A DNA stretch of 64,000 bases from Conchocele bisecta (Eukaryota > Mollusca > Bivalvia > Lucinida > Thyasiridae), in assembly GCA_029237695.1 (NCBI GenBank), contig CM055268.1, positions 57,435,131 through 57,499,130 of the forward strand, given 5' to 3'. Positions within the stretch are counted from its first letter, which is position 1. Every line of letters begins with the position of its first letter. Below the pieces are notes generated by a model. That model made no database searches. It was given only the letters and a program-made list of their open reading frames with translations, and was not told the DNA's origin. This document shows positions 47,096 to 58,517 of the stretch, in pieces. Position numbers and translations under genes: made by a program.

Positions 47096-47766
47096 GTGTG
47101 GTTTCTGACAATAGAAATGGGCTTTAAGGGAATTGTGACCAGTGTGACTCCCGGTCTATGTTTCTTGTTCGTTGCATGACGGGTGTTCCATTGATGTAAT
47201 GGCGAATAGTGCACATCCTGATCAGGCTGCGGAGATCTGGATATACGCTGGTCGCAAAAGCCAACCGCTCCATTTCTGCAGTCACAGCCACATTTAATCG
47301 AGCGAAGACAATTTCCGAGTGACATCTTGGTTTTAGCAGAATCTCGGCAATAGTTCACTTGTATAATTCCGGTGTTATTGTTGTATGAAACGCATGCCCT
47401 CTAAGCCATCGTAGAAACGAGATTCGAAATATACACAGGAAAAATAATAAACGCGGAATGTTGTAATTGTTTTATTTCACCATGACTCCGGTGGCCATAG
47501 GCCTATATGCGGATTGAGATAGCATTAATATATGCATGTGTATATATTAGACAGCCGACAATTATGAGGATTGGGAATCATGTAGACGTTACAATCTAGT
47601 ATGTCCTATCGGAAAACGCTGACCCGACACAGCGGGAATTAGACATAATAAATTATATTTTCCGAGAGGTAGGAATTAGACCTCGATCTTTTCACTTTAC
47701 AAAATTCCCACGGTTTGCCTTCTCCAAACCATGCCACACTCCCACACCCCATGAATACATACTTGA
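47096..47766. other. Intergenic stretch before the minisatellite
   Basis: No gene recognised. Contains GATCAGGCTGCGGAGATCTG near 47,220 (possible trace of the 16,509 repeat). A minus-strand frame at 47,002-47,358 crosses a MITE end and has no motif. Confidence 0.4.
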
Positions 47767-50700
47767 AGGCGTCAGTGGAAGAAGGGGACTAGTCCCATTC
47801 TTCCACTGACCCTTTCATATTCGACTAGTCCCCTTCTTCCACTGACCCCTTCATATTCGACTTAGTCCCCTTCTTCCACTGACCCCTTCATATTCGACTT
47901 AGACCCCTTCTTCCACTGACCCCCTTCATATTCGACTTAGTCCCCTTCTTCCACTGAAACCTTCATATTCGACTAGTCCCCTTCTTCCACTGACCCCTTC
48001 ATATTGGACTAGTCCCCTTCTTCCACTGACCCCTTCATATTCTACTCAATCCCCTTCTTTCACTGACGCCTTCATATTCGACTTAGTCCCCTTCTTCCAC
48101 TGATCCCTTCATATTGGATTTAGTCCCCTTCTTTCACTGACACCTTCATATTGGACTTACTCCCCACTAACGCCTTCATATTGGACTAGTCCCCTTCTTC
48201 CACTGACCCCTTCATATTCGACTTAGTCCCCTTCTTCCACATGACCCCCTTCATATTCGACTAGTCCCCTTCTTCCACTGACCCCTTCATATTAGACTTA
48301 GTCCCCTTCTTCCACTGACCCCTTCATATTCGACTAGTCCCCTTCTTCCACTGACCCCTTCATATTCGACTCAGTCCCCTTCTTTCACTGACGCCTTCAT
48401 ATTCGACTTAGTCCTCTTCTTCCACTGACCCCTTCATATTGGACTTATTCCACTTCTTTCACTGACGCCTTCATATTGGACTTAGTCCCCTTCTTCCACT
48501 GACCCCTTCATATTCAACTTAGTCCCCTTCTTCCACCAACCCCTTCATATTCGACTTAGTCCCCTTCTTCCACTGACACCTTCATATTGGACTTAGTCCT
48601 CTTCTTCCACTGACCCCTTCATATTGGACTTAGTCCCCTTCTTCCACTGACCCCTTCAAATTCGACTTAGTCCCCTTCTTCCACCAACCCCTTCATATTC
48701 GACTTAGTCCCCTTCTTCCGCTGACCCCTTCATATTCGACTTAGTCCCCTTCTTCCACTGACCCCTTCATATTCGACTAGTCCCCTTCTTCCACTGACCC
48801 CTTCATATTAGACTTAGTCCTCTTCTTCCACTGACCCCTTCATATTCGACTAGTCCCCTTCTTCCACTGACCCCTTCATATTCGACTCAGTCCCCTTCTT
48901 TCACTGACGCCTTCATATTCGACTTAGTCCTCTTCTTCCACTGACCCCTTCATCTTGGACTTATTCAACTTCTTTCACTGACGACCTTCATATTGGACTT
49001 AGTCCCCTCTTCCACTGACCCCTTCATATTCAACTTAGTCCCCTTCTTCCACCAACCCCTTCAAATTCGACTTAGTCCCCTTCTTCCACCAACCCCTTCA
49101 TATTCAGTTATTCACACCCTTCATATTCTTAGTCCCCTTATTTCACTGACGCCTTCATATTCGACTTAGTCCCCTTCTTCCACTGACGCCTTCATATCGA
49201 CTTAGTCCCCTTCTTCCACTGACCACTTCAGATTGGACTTAGTCCCCTTCTTCCACTGACCCCATCATATTGGACTTAGTCCCCTTCTTCCACTGACCCC
49301 TTCAGATTGGACTTAGTCCCCTTCTTCCACTGACGCCTTCAGATTTGACTTAGTCCCCTTCTTCCACTGACACCTTCATATTGGTCTTAGTCCACTTCTT
49401 CCACGGACGCCTTCATATTCGACTTAGTCCCCTTCTTTCACTGACGCCTTCATATTCGACTTAGTCCCCTTCTTTCACTGACCCTTTCATATTGGACTTA
49501 GTCCCCTTCTTTCACTGACCCCTTCATTTTGGACTTAGTCCCCTTCTTCCGCTGACCACTTCATATTCGACTTAGTCCCCTTCTTCCACCAACACCTTCA
49601 TATTCGACTTAGTCCCTTTCTTCCACTCATGCCTTCATATTGGACTTAGTCCCCTTCTTCCACTGACCCCTTCATATTCGACTTATTCGCCTTCTTTCAC
49701 TGACGCCTTCATATTCGACTTAGTCCCTTTCTTCCACTGACGCCTTCATATCGACTTAGTCCCCTTCTTCCACTGACCCCTTCAGATTGGACTTAGACCC
49801 CTTCTTCCACTGACGCCTTCATATTGGATTTAGTCCCCTTCTTCCACTGACGCCTTCATATTCGACTCAGTCCCCTTCTTTCACTGACGCCTTCATATTC
49901 GACTTAGACCTCTTCTTCCACTGACCCCTTCATATTGGACTTATTCCCCTTCTTTCATGACGACTTCATATTGGACTTAGTCCCCTTCTTCCACTGACCC
50001 CTTCATATTCAACTTAGTCCCCTTCTTCCACCAACCCCTTCATATTCGACTTAGTACCCTTCTTCCACTGACACCTTCATATTGGACTTAGTCCTCTTCT
50101 TCCACTGACCCCTTCATATTGGACTTAGTCCCCACCTTCTTCCACTGACCCCTTCATATTCGACTTAGTCCCCTTCTTCTTTTCCACCAACCCCTTCATA
50201 TTCGACTATCCCCCTCCCCTCTTCCACTGACGCCTTCTATCGACTTAGTCCCCTTCTTTCACTGACCACTTCAGATTGGACTTAGTCCCCTTCTTCCACT
50301 GACCCCTTCATATTGGACTTAGTCCCCTTCTTCCACTGACCCCTCAGATTGGACTTAGTCCCCTTTTCTCCACTGACGCCCTTCATATCGACTTAGTCCC
50401 CACCCCTTCTTCCACTGACGTCTTCATATCGACTTAGTCCCCTTCTTCCACTGACCCCAACTTCAGATTGGTATTAGTCCCCTTCTTCCACTGACCCCTT
50501 CATATTGGACTTAGTCCCCTTCTTCCACTGAACCCTTCATATTCGACTTAGTCGCCTTCTTCCACTGACGCCTTCATATTCGACTTAGTCCCTTCTTCAC
50601 TGAAGCCTTCATATTGGACTTAGTCCCCTTCTTCCACTGATCCCTTCAGATTGGACTTAGTCCCCTTCTTTCACTGACCCCTTCATTTTGGACTTAGTCC

Positions 50701-53670
50701 CCTTCTTCCACTGACCCCTTCATATTCGACTTAGTCCCCTTCTTCCACCAACCCCTTCATATTCGACTTAGTCCCTTTCTTCCACTGACACCTTCATATT
50801 GGACTTAGTCCCCTTCTTCCACTGACCCCTTCATATTCGACTTAGTCGCCTTCTTTCACTGACGCCTTCATATTCGACTTAGTCCCCTTCTTCCACTGAC
50901 GCCTTCATATCGACTTAGTCCCCTTCTTCCACTGACCCCTTCAGATTCGACTTAGTCCCCTTCTTCCACTGACGCCTTCATATTCGACTTAGTCCCCTTC
51001 TTCCAAAAACCTCTTCATATTCGACTTAGTCCCCTTCATTCACTTACGCCTTCATATTCGACTTAGTCCACTTCTTCCACGGACGCCTTCATATTCGACT
51101 TAGTCCCCTTCTTTCACTGACGCCCTTTTTATTGGTTTCTTAGTCCCCTTCTTTCACTGACCCCTTCATATTGGACTTAGTCCCCTTCTTTCACTGACCC
51201 CATTCATTTTGGACTTAGTCCCCTTCTTCCACTGACCCCTTCATATTCAACTTAGTCCCCTTCTTCCACCAACCCCTTCATATTCGACTTAGTCCCCCTT
51301 CTTCCACTGCACTGACACCTTCATATTGGACTTAGTCCTCTTCTTCCACTGACCCCTTCATATTGGACTTAGTCCCCTTCTTCCCACTGACCCCTTCATA
51401 TTCGACTTAGTCCCCTTCTTCCACCAACCCCTTCATATTCGACTTAGTCCCCTTCTTTCACTGACGCCTCCTTCATATTCGACTTAGTCCCCTTCTTCCA
51501 CTGACGCCTTCATATCGACTTAGTCCCCTTCTTCCACTGACCACTCAGATTGGACTTAGTCCCCTTCTTCCACTGACCCCTTCATATTGGACTTAGTCCC
51601 CTTCTTCCACTGACCCCTTCAGATTGGACTTAGTCCCCTTCTTCCACTGACGCCTTCATATCGAGTTAGTCCCCTTCTTCCACTGACGCCTTCATATCGA
51701 CTTAGTCCCCTTTTTCCACTGACCCCTTCATATTGGACTTATTCCCCTTCTTTCACTGACGCCTTCATATTGGACTTAGTCCCCTTCTTCCACTGACCCC
51801 TTCATATTCAACTTAGTCCCCTTCTTCCACCAACCCCTTCATATTCGACTTAGTACCCTTCTTCCACTGACACCTTCATATTGGACTTAGTCCTCTTCTT
51901 CCACTGACCCCTTCATTATTGGACTTAGTCCCCTTCTTCATGACCCCTTCATATTCGACTTAGTCCCCTTCTTCCACCAACCCCTTCATATTCGACTTAG
52001 TCCCCTTCTTCCACTGACGCCTTCATATCGACTTAGTCCCCTTCTTTCACTGACCACTTCAGATTGGACTTAGTCCCCTTCTTCCACTGACCCCTTCATA
52101 TTGGACTTAGTCCCCTTCTTCCACTGACCCCTTCAGATTGGACTTAGTCCCCTTCTTCCACTGACGCCTTCATATCGACTTAGTCCCCTTCTTCCACTGA
52201 CGTCTTCATATCGACTTAGTCCCCTTCTTCCACTGACCCCTTCAGATTGGTCTTAGTCCCCTTCTTCCACTGACCCCTTCATATTGGACTTAGTCCCCTT
52301 CTTCCACTGAACCCTTCATATTCGACTTAGTCGCCTTCTTCCACTGACGCCTTCATATTCGACTTAGTCCCCTTCTTCCACTGAAGCCTTCATATTGGAC
52401 TTAGTCCCCTTCTTCCACTGATCCCTTCAGATTGGACTTAGTCCCCTTCTTTCACTGACCCCTTCATTTTGGACTTAGTCCCCTTCTTCCACTGACCCCT
52501 TCATATTCGACTTAGTCCCCTTCTTCCACCAACCCTTCATATTCGACTTAGTCCCTTTCTTCCACTGACACCTTCATATTGGACTTAGTCCCCTTCTTCC
52601 ACTGACCCCTTCATATTCGACTTAGTCGCCTTCTTTCACTGACGCCTTCATATTCGACTTAGTCCCCTTCTTCTCCATGACGCCTTCATATCGTCTTAGT
52701 CCCCTTCTTCCACTGACCCCTTCAGATTCGACTTAGTCCCCTTCTTCCACTGACGCCTTCATATTCGACTTAGTCCCCTTCTTCCAAAAACCTCTTCATA
52801 TTCGACTTAGTCCCCTTCATTCACTTACGCCTTCATATTCGACTTAGTCCACTTCTTCCACGGACGCCTTCATATTCGACTTAGTCCACTTCTTTCACTG
52901 ACGCCTTTTTATTGGACTTAGTCCCCTTCTTTCACTGACCCCTTCATATTGGACTTAGTCCCCTTCTTTCACTGACCCCTTCATTTTGGACTTAGTCCCC
53001 TTCTTCCACTGACCCTTTCATATTCAACTTAGTCCCCTTCTTCCACCAACCCCTTCATATTCGACTTAGTCCCCTTCTTCCACTGCACTGACACCTTCAT
53101 ATTGGACTTAGTCCTCTTCTTCCACTGACCCCTTCATATTGGACTTAGTCCCCTTCTTCCACTGACCCCTTCATATTCGACTTAGTCCCCTTCTTCCACC
53201 AACCCCTTCATATTCGACTTAGTCCCCTTCTTTCACTGACGCCTTCATATTCGACTTAGTCCCCTTCTTCCACTGACGCCTTCATATCGACTTAGTCCCC
53301 TTCTTCCACTGACCACTTCAGATTGGACTTAGTCCCCTTCTTCCATTGACCCCTTCATATTGGACTTAGTCCCCTTCTTCCACTGACCCCTTCAGATTGG
53401 ACTTAGTCCCCTTCTTCCACTGACGCCTTCATATCGAGTTAGTCCCCTTCTTCCACTGACGCCTTCATATCGACTTAGTCCCCTTTTTCCACTGACCCCT
53501 TCAGATTGGACTTAGTCCCCTTCTTCCACTGACCCCTTCATATTGGTCATAGTCCTCTTCTTCCACTGAACCCTTCATATTCGACTTAGTCACCTTCTTC
53601 CACTGACGCCTTCATATTCGACTTAGTCCCCTTCTTCCACTGAAGCCTTCATATTGGACTTAGTCCCCTT
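47767..53670 (+). repeat. 37-bp minisatellite, about 160 units, with higher-order structure
   Basis: The unit is TTCATATTCGACTTAGTCCC followed by CTTCTTCCACTGACCCC. Variants include GG for CG, GACTAGT (36 bp), CACCAACC for CACTGACC and TTTCACTGACG. Rare markers recur at fixed distance: CTTCCAAAAACCTC at 51,000 and 52,781 (1,781 bp) and CCACTGCACTGACACC at 51,304 and 53,080 (1,776 bp, 48 units). So the right part repeats as blocks of about 48 units. The plus strand is strongly pyrimidine-rich. 37 is not divisible by three and no long frame exists, so it is not protein-coding. Confidence 0.97.
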
Positions 53671-53672
53671 CA

Positions 53673-53736
53673 GTAGTATAAAGAGAGTCAAAATGATACC
53701 ACCTGTGGTGGCATCATTTATAACCCTTTATACTAC
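53673..53736. repeat. Hairpin at the minisatellite/element border
   Basis: GTAGTATAAAG and ATGATACCACC are mirrored as GGTGGCATCAT and CTTTATACTAC. It begins one base after the last minisatellite unit (CCCCTTCAGTAGT). Possible left terminus of the virus-like element or a small MITE. Confidence 0.6.
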
Positions 53737-54047
53737 ACCCACCACCCCCGAAAAATCAAAAATTGGTTAACGAGGAAATTGTTTCCCACCAACCACGAAA
53801 AATTGGTCGTGAAAAAAAAACATAATGTTTTCCCGACAGTAAATTTATGATAAAATAATTATTTCAATGTGCCCACGAGTGATAGTTTATATTCCAACAC
53901 CCCATTTTTCTCCTCCAATATAGCTAATTTATTTCGACGATGTCGAATTGTAGTCCAATTATATTGGTGTCATAAATACCTTATGTTTTTTTCACGTCCA
54001 ATTGAAAATATAAATTTAATAGGTTATAATAAAAATATATAACAAAA

Positions 54048-54436
54048 ATGGATAATAAAATACGCAACGAATTGGAATTGTATAATGACCTTGCTGAAGA
54101 ATTTTACGCCGCTGTTTCTACAGTATTAAAACACGGTAAAATGACAATACTATGTGGTATCGAATACATGAAATATCAGCGTAATTTATTACGCTGCGAT
54201 AAAAACGTTGCATTTACAATATTAAACCGGCAATTATGTCGCGGTATAAGTCTCAAATTTATGTAATGAAGCGACTAAATAGGATCAATAGGATCGTAGA
54301 AACACTACCGAAATATTATCAAACTAATTTTATAAAACAGTTTAAAATCAAAGATTCGTTTACGGATATGCGTTTCTACAATATCGCTTTTAACGAAGAA
54401 ATTGGAAAATTATTAGAAGAAATTGGAAATTATTGA
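54048..54436 (+). CDS. Uncharacterised gene of the element (copy 1; may contain a frameshift)
   Basis: Two overlapping frames lie in series: 54,048-54,266 (MDNKIRNELELYNDLAEEFY, then GIEYMKYQRNLLRCDKNVAF) and 54,236-54,436 (MKRLNRINRIVETLPKYYQ, then IKDSFTDMRFYNIAFNEEIG). They read as one about 130-residue helical protein if a frame change near 54,240 is allowed. The upstream sequence is very A/T-rich (AATAAAAATATATAACAAAA) directly before the ATG, as in compact viral promoters. I do not recognise the family. A diverged duplicate follows immediately, which supports that this was a real gene. Confidence 0.6.
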
Positions 54437-54463
54437 ACAGAAAAAAAACAACTATTAGAGAAA

Positions 54464-54832
54464 ATGGATAATACAATACAATTGGAATTGAAATTTTTTA
54501 ATAACTGTGTTAAGAAATTTATGAATCTTATGGGGGTTATAATCCTGTATATAAATTCTATAAAATGAGAACACTAGGCGATATCGAATATATGAAATAC
54601 CACGTAATTTATTACGCTCCGATAAAAACGTTGCATTTACAATATTATACCGGCAATTATGTCAACCATACAAGAGGCAAATACAAACATTAAGAGGATA
54701 ATGCGTATCGGATATGAAACTAAGGTGTATTATATAAAATTGTTAAAACCCAACGATTTATTTACGAATATACATTTCTACGATATCGCTTATAAAGAAA
54801 TTGAAAAATTTATTATTGAACAGCAATGTTGA
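54464..54832 (+). pseudogene. Degenerate tandem copy of the 54,048 gene
   Basis: ATGGATAATACAATACAATT resembles the start of copy 1 (ATGGATAATAAAATACGCAA). TATCGAATATATGAAATACC, AATTTATTACGCTCCGATAA and ACCGGCAATTATGTC repeat copy 1 in order, and TTTACGAATATACATTTCTA matches its 3' part. Several indels remove any long frame. Tandem duplication followed by decay of one copy. Confidence 0.75.
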
Positions 54833-54839
54833 TGCTAAG

Positions 54840-55030
54840 ACAAATAACATCTCCCTGAAACCGCGTGTCCATTTATCCCCATGAACCTGCTAAGGTCAAA
54901 GATCGTGTCATGACACCGCCGGAGTTGTCTGCCCATTTCAAGCGGTCGGACTCCGAACGCCGTTGTCATGCAGTTGTTTACCATAGCGACCACATTTGTA
55001 GGGATAGAAATAAATAAATAAAAATGTTTA
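54840..55030. other. Spacer between duplicated gene and tRNA-like sequence
   Basis: No gene seen. GC content is higher than the flanks around 54,890-54,990, unlike the A/T-rich viral intergenic DNA, so this may belong to an inserted SINE. Confidence 0.35.
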
Positions 55031-55102
55031 GCTCCAACCGCGGCGCGAACCCACGACCCTCGTCTCTATAGATTATCGCCTTAACCACACGACCACGAAG
55101 GC
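55031..55102 (-). ncRNA. tRNA-derived SINE head, minus strand
   Basis: The minus strand reads CGTGGTCGTGTGGTTAAGGC (A-box) and GTCGTGGGTTCGCGCCGCG (B-box with a 5-bp T-arm stem). The start GCCTTCG has no pairing partner at the 3' end (GGTTGGAGC), so it is not a functional tRNA gene. A tail with TATTTATTTATTTC follows. A Pol III SINE inserted in the virus-like region is the best reading. Confidence 0.6.
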
Positions 55103-55303
55103 TGTTATGATAAACATTACCTAGTGTTGTACAATTATCAATTACACGGGTTATGAACCATGCGTAAATTGATAGCCAAGGTAAACAGAGCCGAGTGTAT
55201 CAATTACACAGACGGTGTGTACAGTGTAATACTCGACTGAATTTGTAATTCTCAGTGAAAAACACATGTTGTATAGGTATGTAAATTTGTTTACTGCATC
55301 AAT

Positions 55304-55321
55304 ATAATTTTGAAAAAATTA
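55304..55321 (+). promoter_or_regulatory. Recurrent element motif, site 1
   Basis: ATAATTTTGAAAAAATTA followed by GGAAAATTA. Same as at 61,331 and 63,295. Here no plus-strand gene follows directly; the neighbouring gene at 55,361 ends rather than starts here, so the function at this site is unclear. Confidence 0.45.
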
Positions 55322-55360
55322 GGAAAATTATAAAATTAAGAAAAAAATTTTTTTTTAATT

Positions 55361-56045
55361 TTATAATGGTGCTGTAACATTTCCTCCGACTTTATTTCCA
55401 AGTTTTACCCTAAATTTATCACAATCAGTACACTCAATTTTGGGCATGGTGGCGCGCGCCTTGATCCTTATATCATTTTTTAATTCTTCATATCTCCCCA
55501 TTTCTTCCACCACGGATTCAAACTCTAAATTTGATATTTTCTTATCGGCCAACGCTTTGGACACCATAACGTCGATGCTATTTTTCTTAGACCTAGCGAG
55601 AACGGATATTCTATCATGTTTTCTACTTTTTTTCTCGAGTTTTCCACCCACCGCCCTAATTACCATACAAAATGTTCCAGATAAAACGGTAATTCCACTC
55701 AAAACCCCCGCAAGTGGAACCATTACAATTGTAGATAGCGTTGCAGCAGTCCCCGCCCCACACAACACAGAAACGCTTGCCAGAACCGTACTAGATGCTT
55801 CAGCTATGTTTGCCGCGCGCTTATATTTGTTAGCGTGTCTTTTTCTATTTGCACATTCTCTAACTAAAATATCCTGCATAGCGACGATATTATTCAACCT
55901 AAAATCTGAACTTCTTTCGTTAATTGGATATAGTGTTGGTGGAGTGGTATTGAGAGTTGGATACAGTGTTGGTGGAGTGGTATTGAGAGTTGGATACAGT
56001 GTTGGTGGAGTGGTAGTTGAGAGTTGGATATGGTGATTCGTTCAT
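55361..56045 (-). CDS. Membrane protein with Pro/Thr repeat N-terminus (one frameshift)
   Basis: The clear frame 55,361-55,897 encodes two long hydrophobic segments (ASSTVLASVSVLCGAGTAAT and STIVMVPLAGVLSGITVLSG), then a basic stretch (GGKLEKKSRKHDRI) and a helical tail ending CTDCDKFRVKLGNK. Upstream on the same strand the frame stays open through an 11-residue repeat of PTL-Y-PTLNTTPP type (33-bp DNA repeats at about 55,930-56,030). It would begin at ATG 56,043-56,045 if one extra base near 56,013 is ignored. From memory, similar two-TM proteins are common in cnidarian genomes beside virus-like genes. Role unknown; a virion or host-membrane protein is inferred. Confidence 0.65.
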
Positions 56046-56090
56046 AGTTAAATTTATTTCAATATATTAGTATTTACACAATAAGTTCAA

Positions 56091-57759
56091 TTACAATGAG
56101 ACAATAGTGGAAGAACTCTCTGAGGTCACCGATTTTCTTGTAACAAAGTTAATAACACTACCTTTGGAAAGTCTAATTCGATCATTACCGGCGAACGAAA
56201 CAATCGTCGAACTATCTCCAGAGATTTTAGTGACTCCAACCCCCCCGTTCTTCTTCCCCATCTACTACAATATTTATCGCGACCGCGCCCACAGGTTTAC
56301 CATTAGCATTAACCGAGCAGACCGCCATTTGGATAACTTCACCTGCAGCTGTCATAGTGTATCCCCCATATGTATTACTCGATTTGGCACCGAACGAATA
56401 TTCATAGTGCCCCACAACCAATGGGCCCCGCTTCTCAGCCCAAACTGTTATGACACGTTTTGGTGTTTTCATTGTTTTCACTATTCCGGCAAGCGCCCTG
56501 TTTGCGTTATATGCCTCAGTACGAATCTCATAAGAGGCCTCCTCAAGAGCTTTTGTCGCGGCTATACGATCATGTTTCAGTTTATCAGAAACTTCGGTTA
56601 TTTTTTCATCTAGTTCGGTAAGTGCCGCTTCTCTGCTGAGAGAGTCCTCTAAGCGCAACGCATCATAAGCATCCGTAATGGTCGCCTGGTGGCCTTCTAA
56701 GGCTTTATCAATACCCGACCGGGCCTCTTTTTGAAATTCTGTTATTTTTCCATCTAGTTCGGTAAGTGTCGCTTCTCTGTTGATAGAGTCCTCTAAGAGC
56801 AACACCCTATAAGCTTCCGTAATATCCGCCTGGTGGTCTTCTCGGGCTTTCTCAATACCCGTTCGGACTCCATCAAGATCAAACCGGTCTCTTTTTTTAA
56901 ATTCGGTTATTTTTTCGTATATGTCAGTAAGTGCCGCTTCTCTGTTGAGAGAGTCCTCTGAGCGTAACGCCCCATAAGCCTCCGCAATAGCCTCTTTGTG
57001 GTCTTCTCGGACCCCTCAACCCCCGATCTGGTCTCTTTCAGAAATTCGGCTATTTTACCGTCTAGTTCGGTAAGTGTCGCTTCTTTACTATGAGAGTTCT
57101 CTAAGCGCAACGCATCATAAGCCTCCGCAATGGCCTCCTCAAGGTTCGACTGGTGGTCTTCTCGGACTTTATCAATACCCGACCGGGTCTCTTTTCGAAA
57201 TTTGGTTATTTTTTTATCTAGTTCAGTAAGTGCCTTCTTCTCTGATGAGAGAGTCTTCTGAGCGCAACACCTCATAAGCCTTCGTAAGGTCCGCCTGGTG
57301 GTCTTCTCGGGCTTTCTCAATACCCGACGTGGCCTCTTTTCGAAAATCGATTATTTTTCCGTCTAATTCAGCAAGTGTAGCTTCTTTGCTGAGAGAGTCT
57401 TCTAAGCGCAACGCATCATAAACCGCCGTAATGTCAACCTGGCGGTCTTTTAGGACTTTATCAATCCCCAACCGGGCCTCTTTTCTAAATTTGGTTATTT
57501 TTTTACCTAGTTCGTTTAGTTCCGTATGCGTTTCTTCACGACTTTGTGTATTCACAGCCAGGGCATATTCTCTAAGTTGTGATAGTAGACTTTTGTGAAT
57601 CTCGTCCGTGGCCCTCGATATAGTTCTATTGATCAAGGCCTTTGTTTTTTGGGTAGTTAAAAAGTCGCCCTCTGTCGGGATGAATCCCCCTTCTGCCGGT
57701 TCCAAATTATTTGAATTTGTCACCCAATCGGAAGAACTACCTGGTCTGTATATACTCAT
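56091..57759 (-). pseudogene. Coiled-coil fibre with C-terminal head domain, frameshifted
   Basis: Start chosen at ATG 57,757-57,759 (MSIYRPGSSSDWVT). After a short N-terminal anchor come six copies of a roughly 50-residue heptad-rich repeat (cores like LTELDGKITEFRKEARSGID). Their DNA copies start near 57,390, 57,244, 57,091, 56,944, 56,785 and 56,635, about 150 bp apart. The C-terminal region (VITVWAEKRGPLVVGHYEYS) is Gly/Ser/beta-rich like trimeric fibre heads. Shifts lie near 57,238, 57,015 and 56,880, and one in a run of seven C at 56,240-56,246. The frame after the last shift closes at 56,091. This is the layout of a trimeric attachment fibre. Not functional as read. Host receptor unknown. 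Confidence 0.7.
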
Positions 57760-57819
57760 AATGTTGATAATATATATTACGAACATGCGTTTAATTCTAA
57801 ATAATTTTCTTAAAATTAA

Positions 57820-58500
57820 TTAATTTGAAATTTCTAGGACGACCGAAATCGGGTAATCGTTCTTCAACCCTCTCCCTTTATCATCAAGAATAGAAATCTT
57901 CAACTCGTGGATGTGTCCCGATTCCAAAACTTTCATCTCGGGGTGTGGGAAGTCTAAGGTCACAGTCTCGCCATAGAAACAGTCGCTGGCGGGCACAGTT
58001 TTCAGTAATGTGCTGTGGGATCCGTCTACCGTGTTGTACGATGTGTTCACCCGATCAAGGTGCACCCTGAGAGTTTTCGTTAAGGTGAAGTCCACCGGAT
58101 TATCACCGACGTACTCACCCGGGGTAAACACTCCTTTGTTTGAGGAGTATGTCTCTCTAAAACCGAGTTGAATACCCAATCCCGGGGAGATCACTACCTT
58201 ATTATCAGTGCTGATGGTCATTGTTGCGAGCCCGGTAGCCTTCGATACTGTGAGGTTGATTATACCGTCAAGCTCTGAGTTGACAAAATCTTTGAGCTGT
58301 CTTATTCCCCACAGTCCGTGAGGCAGCTTTACACATAATTGTTGTCCATCCTTCACATAGTAAAACCCTTCGCTCTTCCCCACATTCTGCCATCCAACCG
58401 TGAAGGTGATTGATCTAAGGACTACCCGGCGTTTTCCGCAGCAGTTGTCTATTAATTTTTGTTCACAACTCCCTTTTTGAACATTAGTTATAGTAGCAAA
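57820..58500 (-). CDS. Conserved structural-type protein of the element, intact
   Basis: 226 residues from ATG at 58,500 (MFATITNVQKGS). An upstream in-frame ATG at 58,533 would overlap the divergent gene starting at 58,518, so the inner start is preferred. The protein is beta-rich with no membrane segment. Notable stretches: RRVVLRSITFTVGWQNVG, QQLCVKLPHGLWGIRQL, GLGIQLGFRETYS and TKTLRVHLDRVNTSYNTVDG. I recall similar proteins in cnidarian and other invertebrate genomes next to capsid-like genes. A minor capsid (penton-like) or fibre-base role is possible but unproved. It is the best-preserved long gene of the element. Confidence 0.6.
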   Translation of the reverse strand, partial: FATITNVQKGSCEQKLIDNCCGKRRVVLRSITFTVGWQNVGKSEGFYYVKDGQQLCVKLPHGLWGIRQLKDFVNSELDGIINLTVSKATGLATMTISTDNKVVISPGLGIQLGFRETYSSNKGVFTPGEYVGDNPVDFTLTKTLRVHLDRVNTSYNTVDGSHSTLLKTVPASDCFYGETVTLDFPHPEMKVLESGHIHELKISILDDKGRGLKNDYPISVVLEISN

Positions 58501-58517
58501 CATAATAATATCTTTCA

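Noticed and set aside
47767..53670. CRISPR-like regular repeats
   Set aside because: Units are back to back with no unique spacers and drift in sequence, so this is a minisatellite in an animal genome.
55031..55102. Functional tRNA gene
   Set aside because: A- and B-boxes are present but the 5' and 3' ends do not pair into an acceptor stem; a SINE head is more likely.
55440..56036. 198-codon plus-strand frame
   Set aside because: Antisense of the two-TM membrane gene and its 33-bp repeats.
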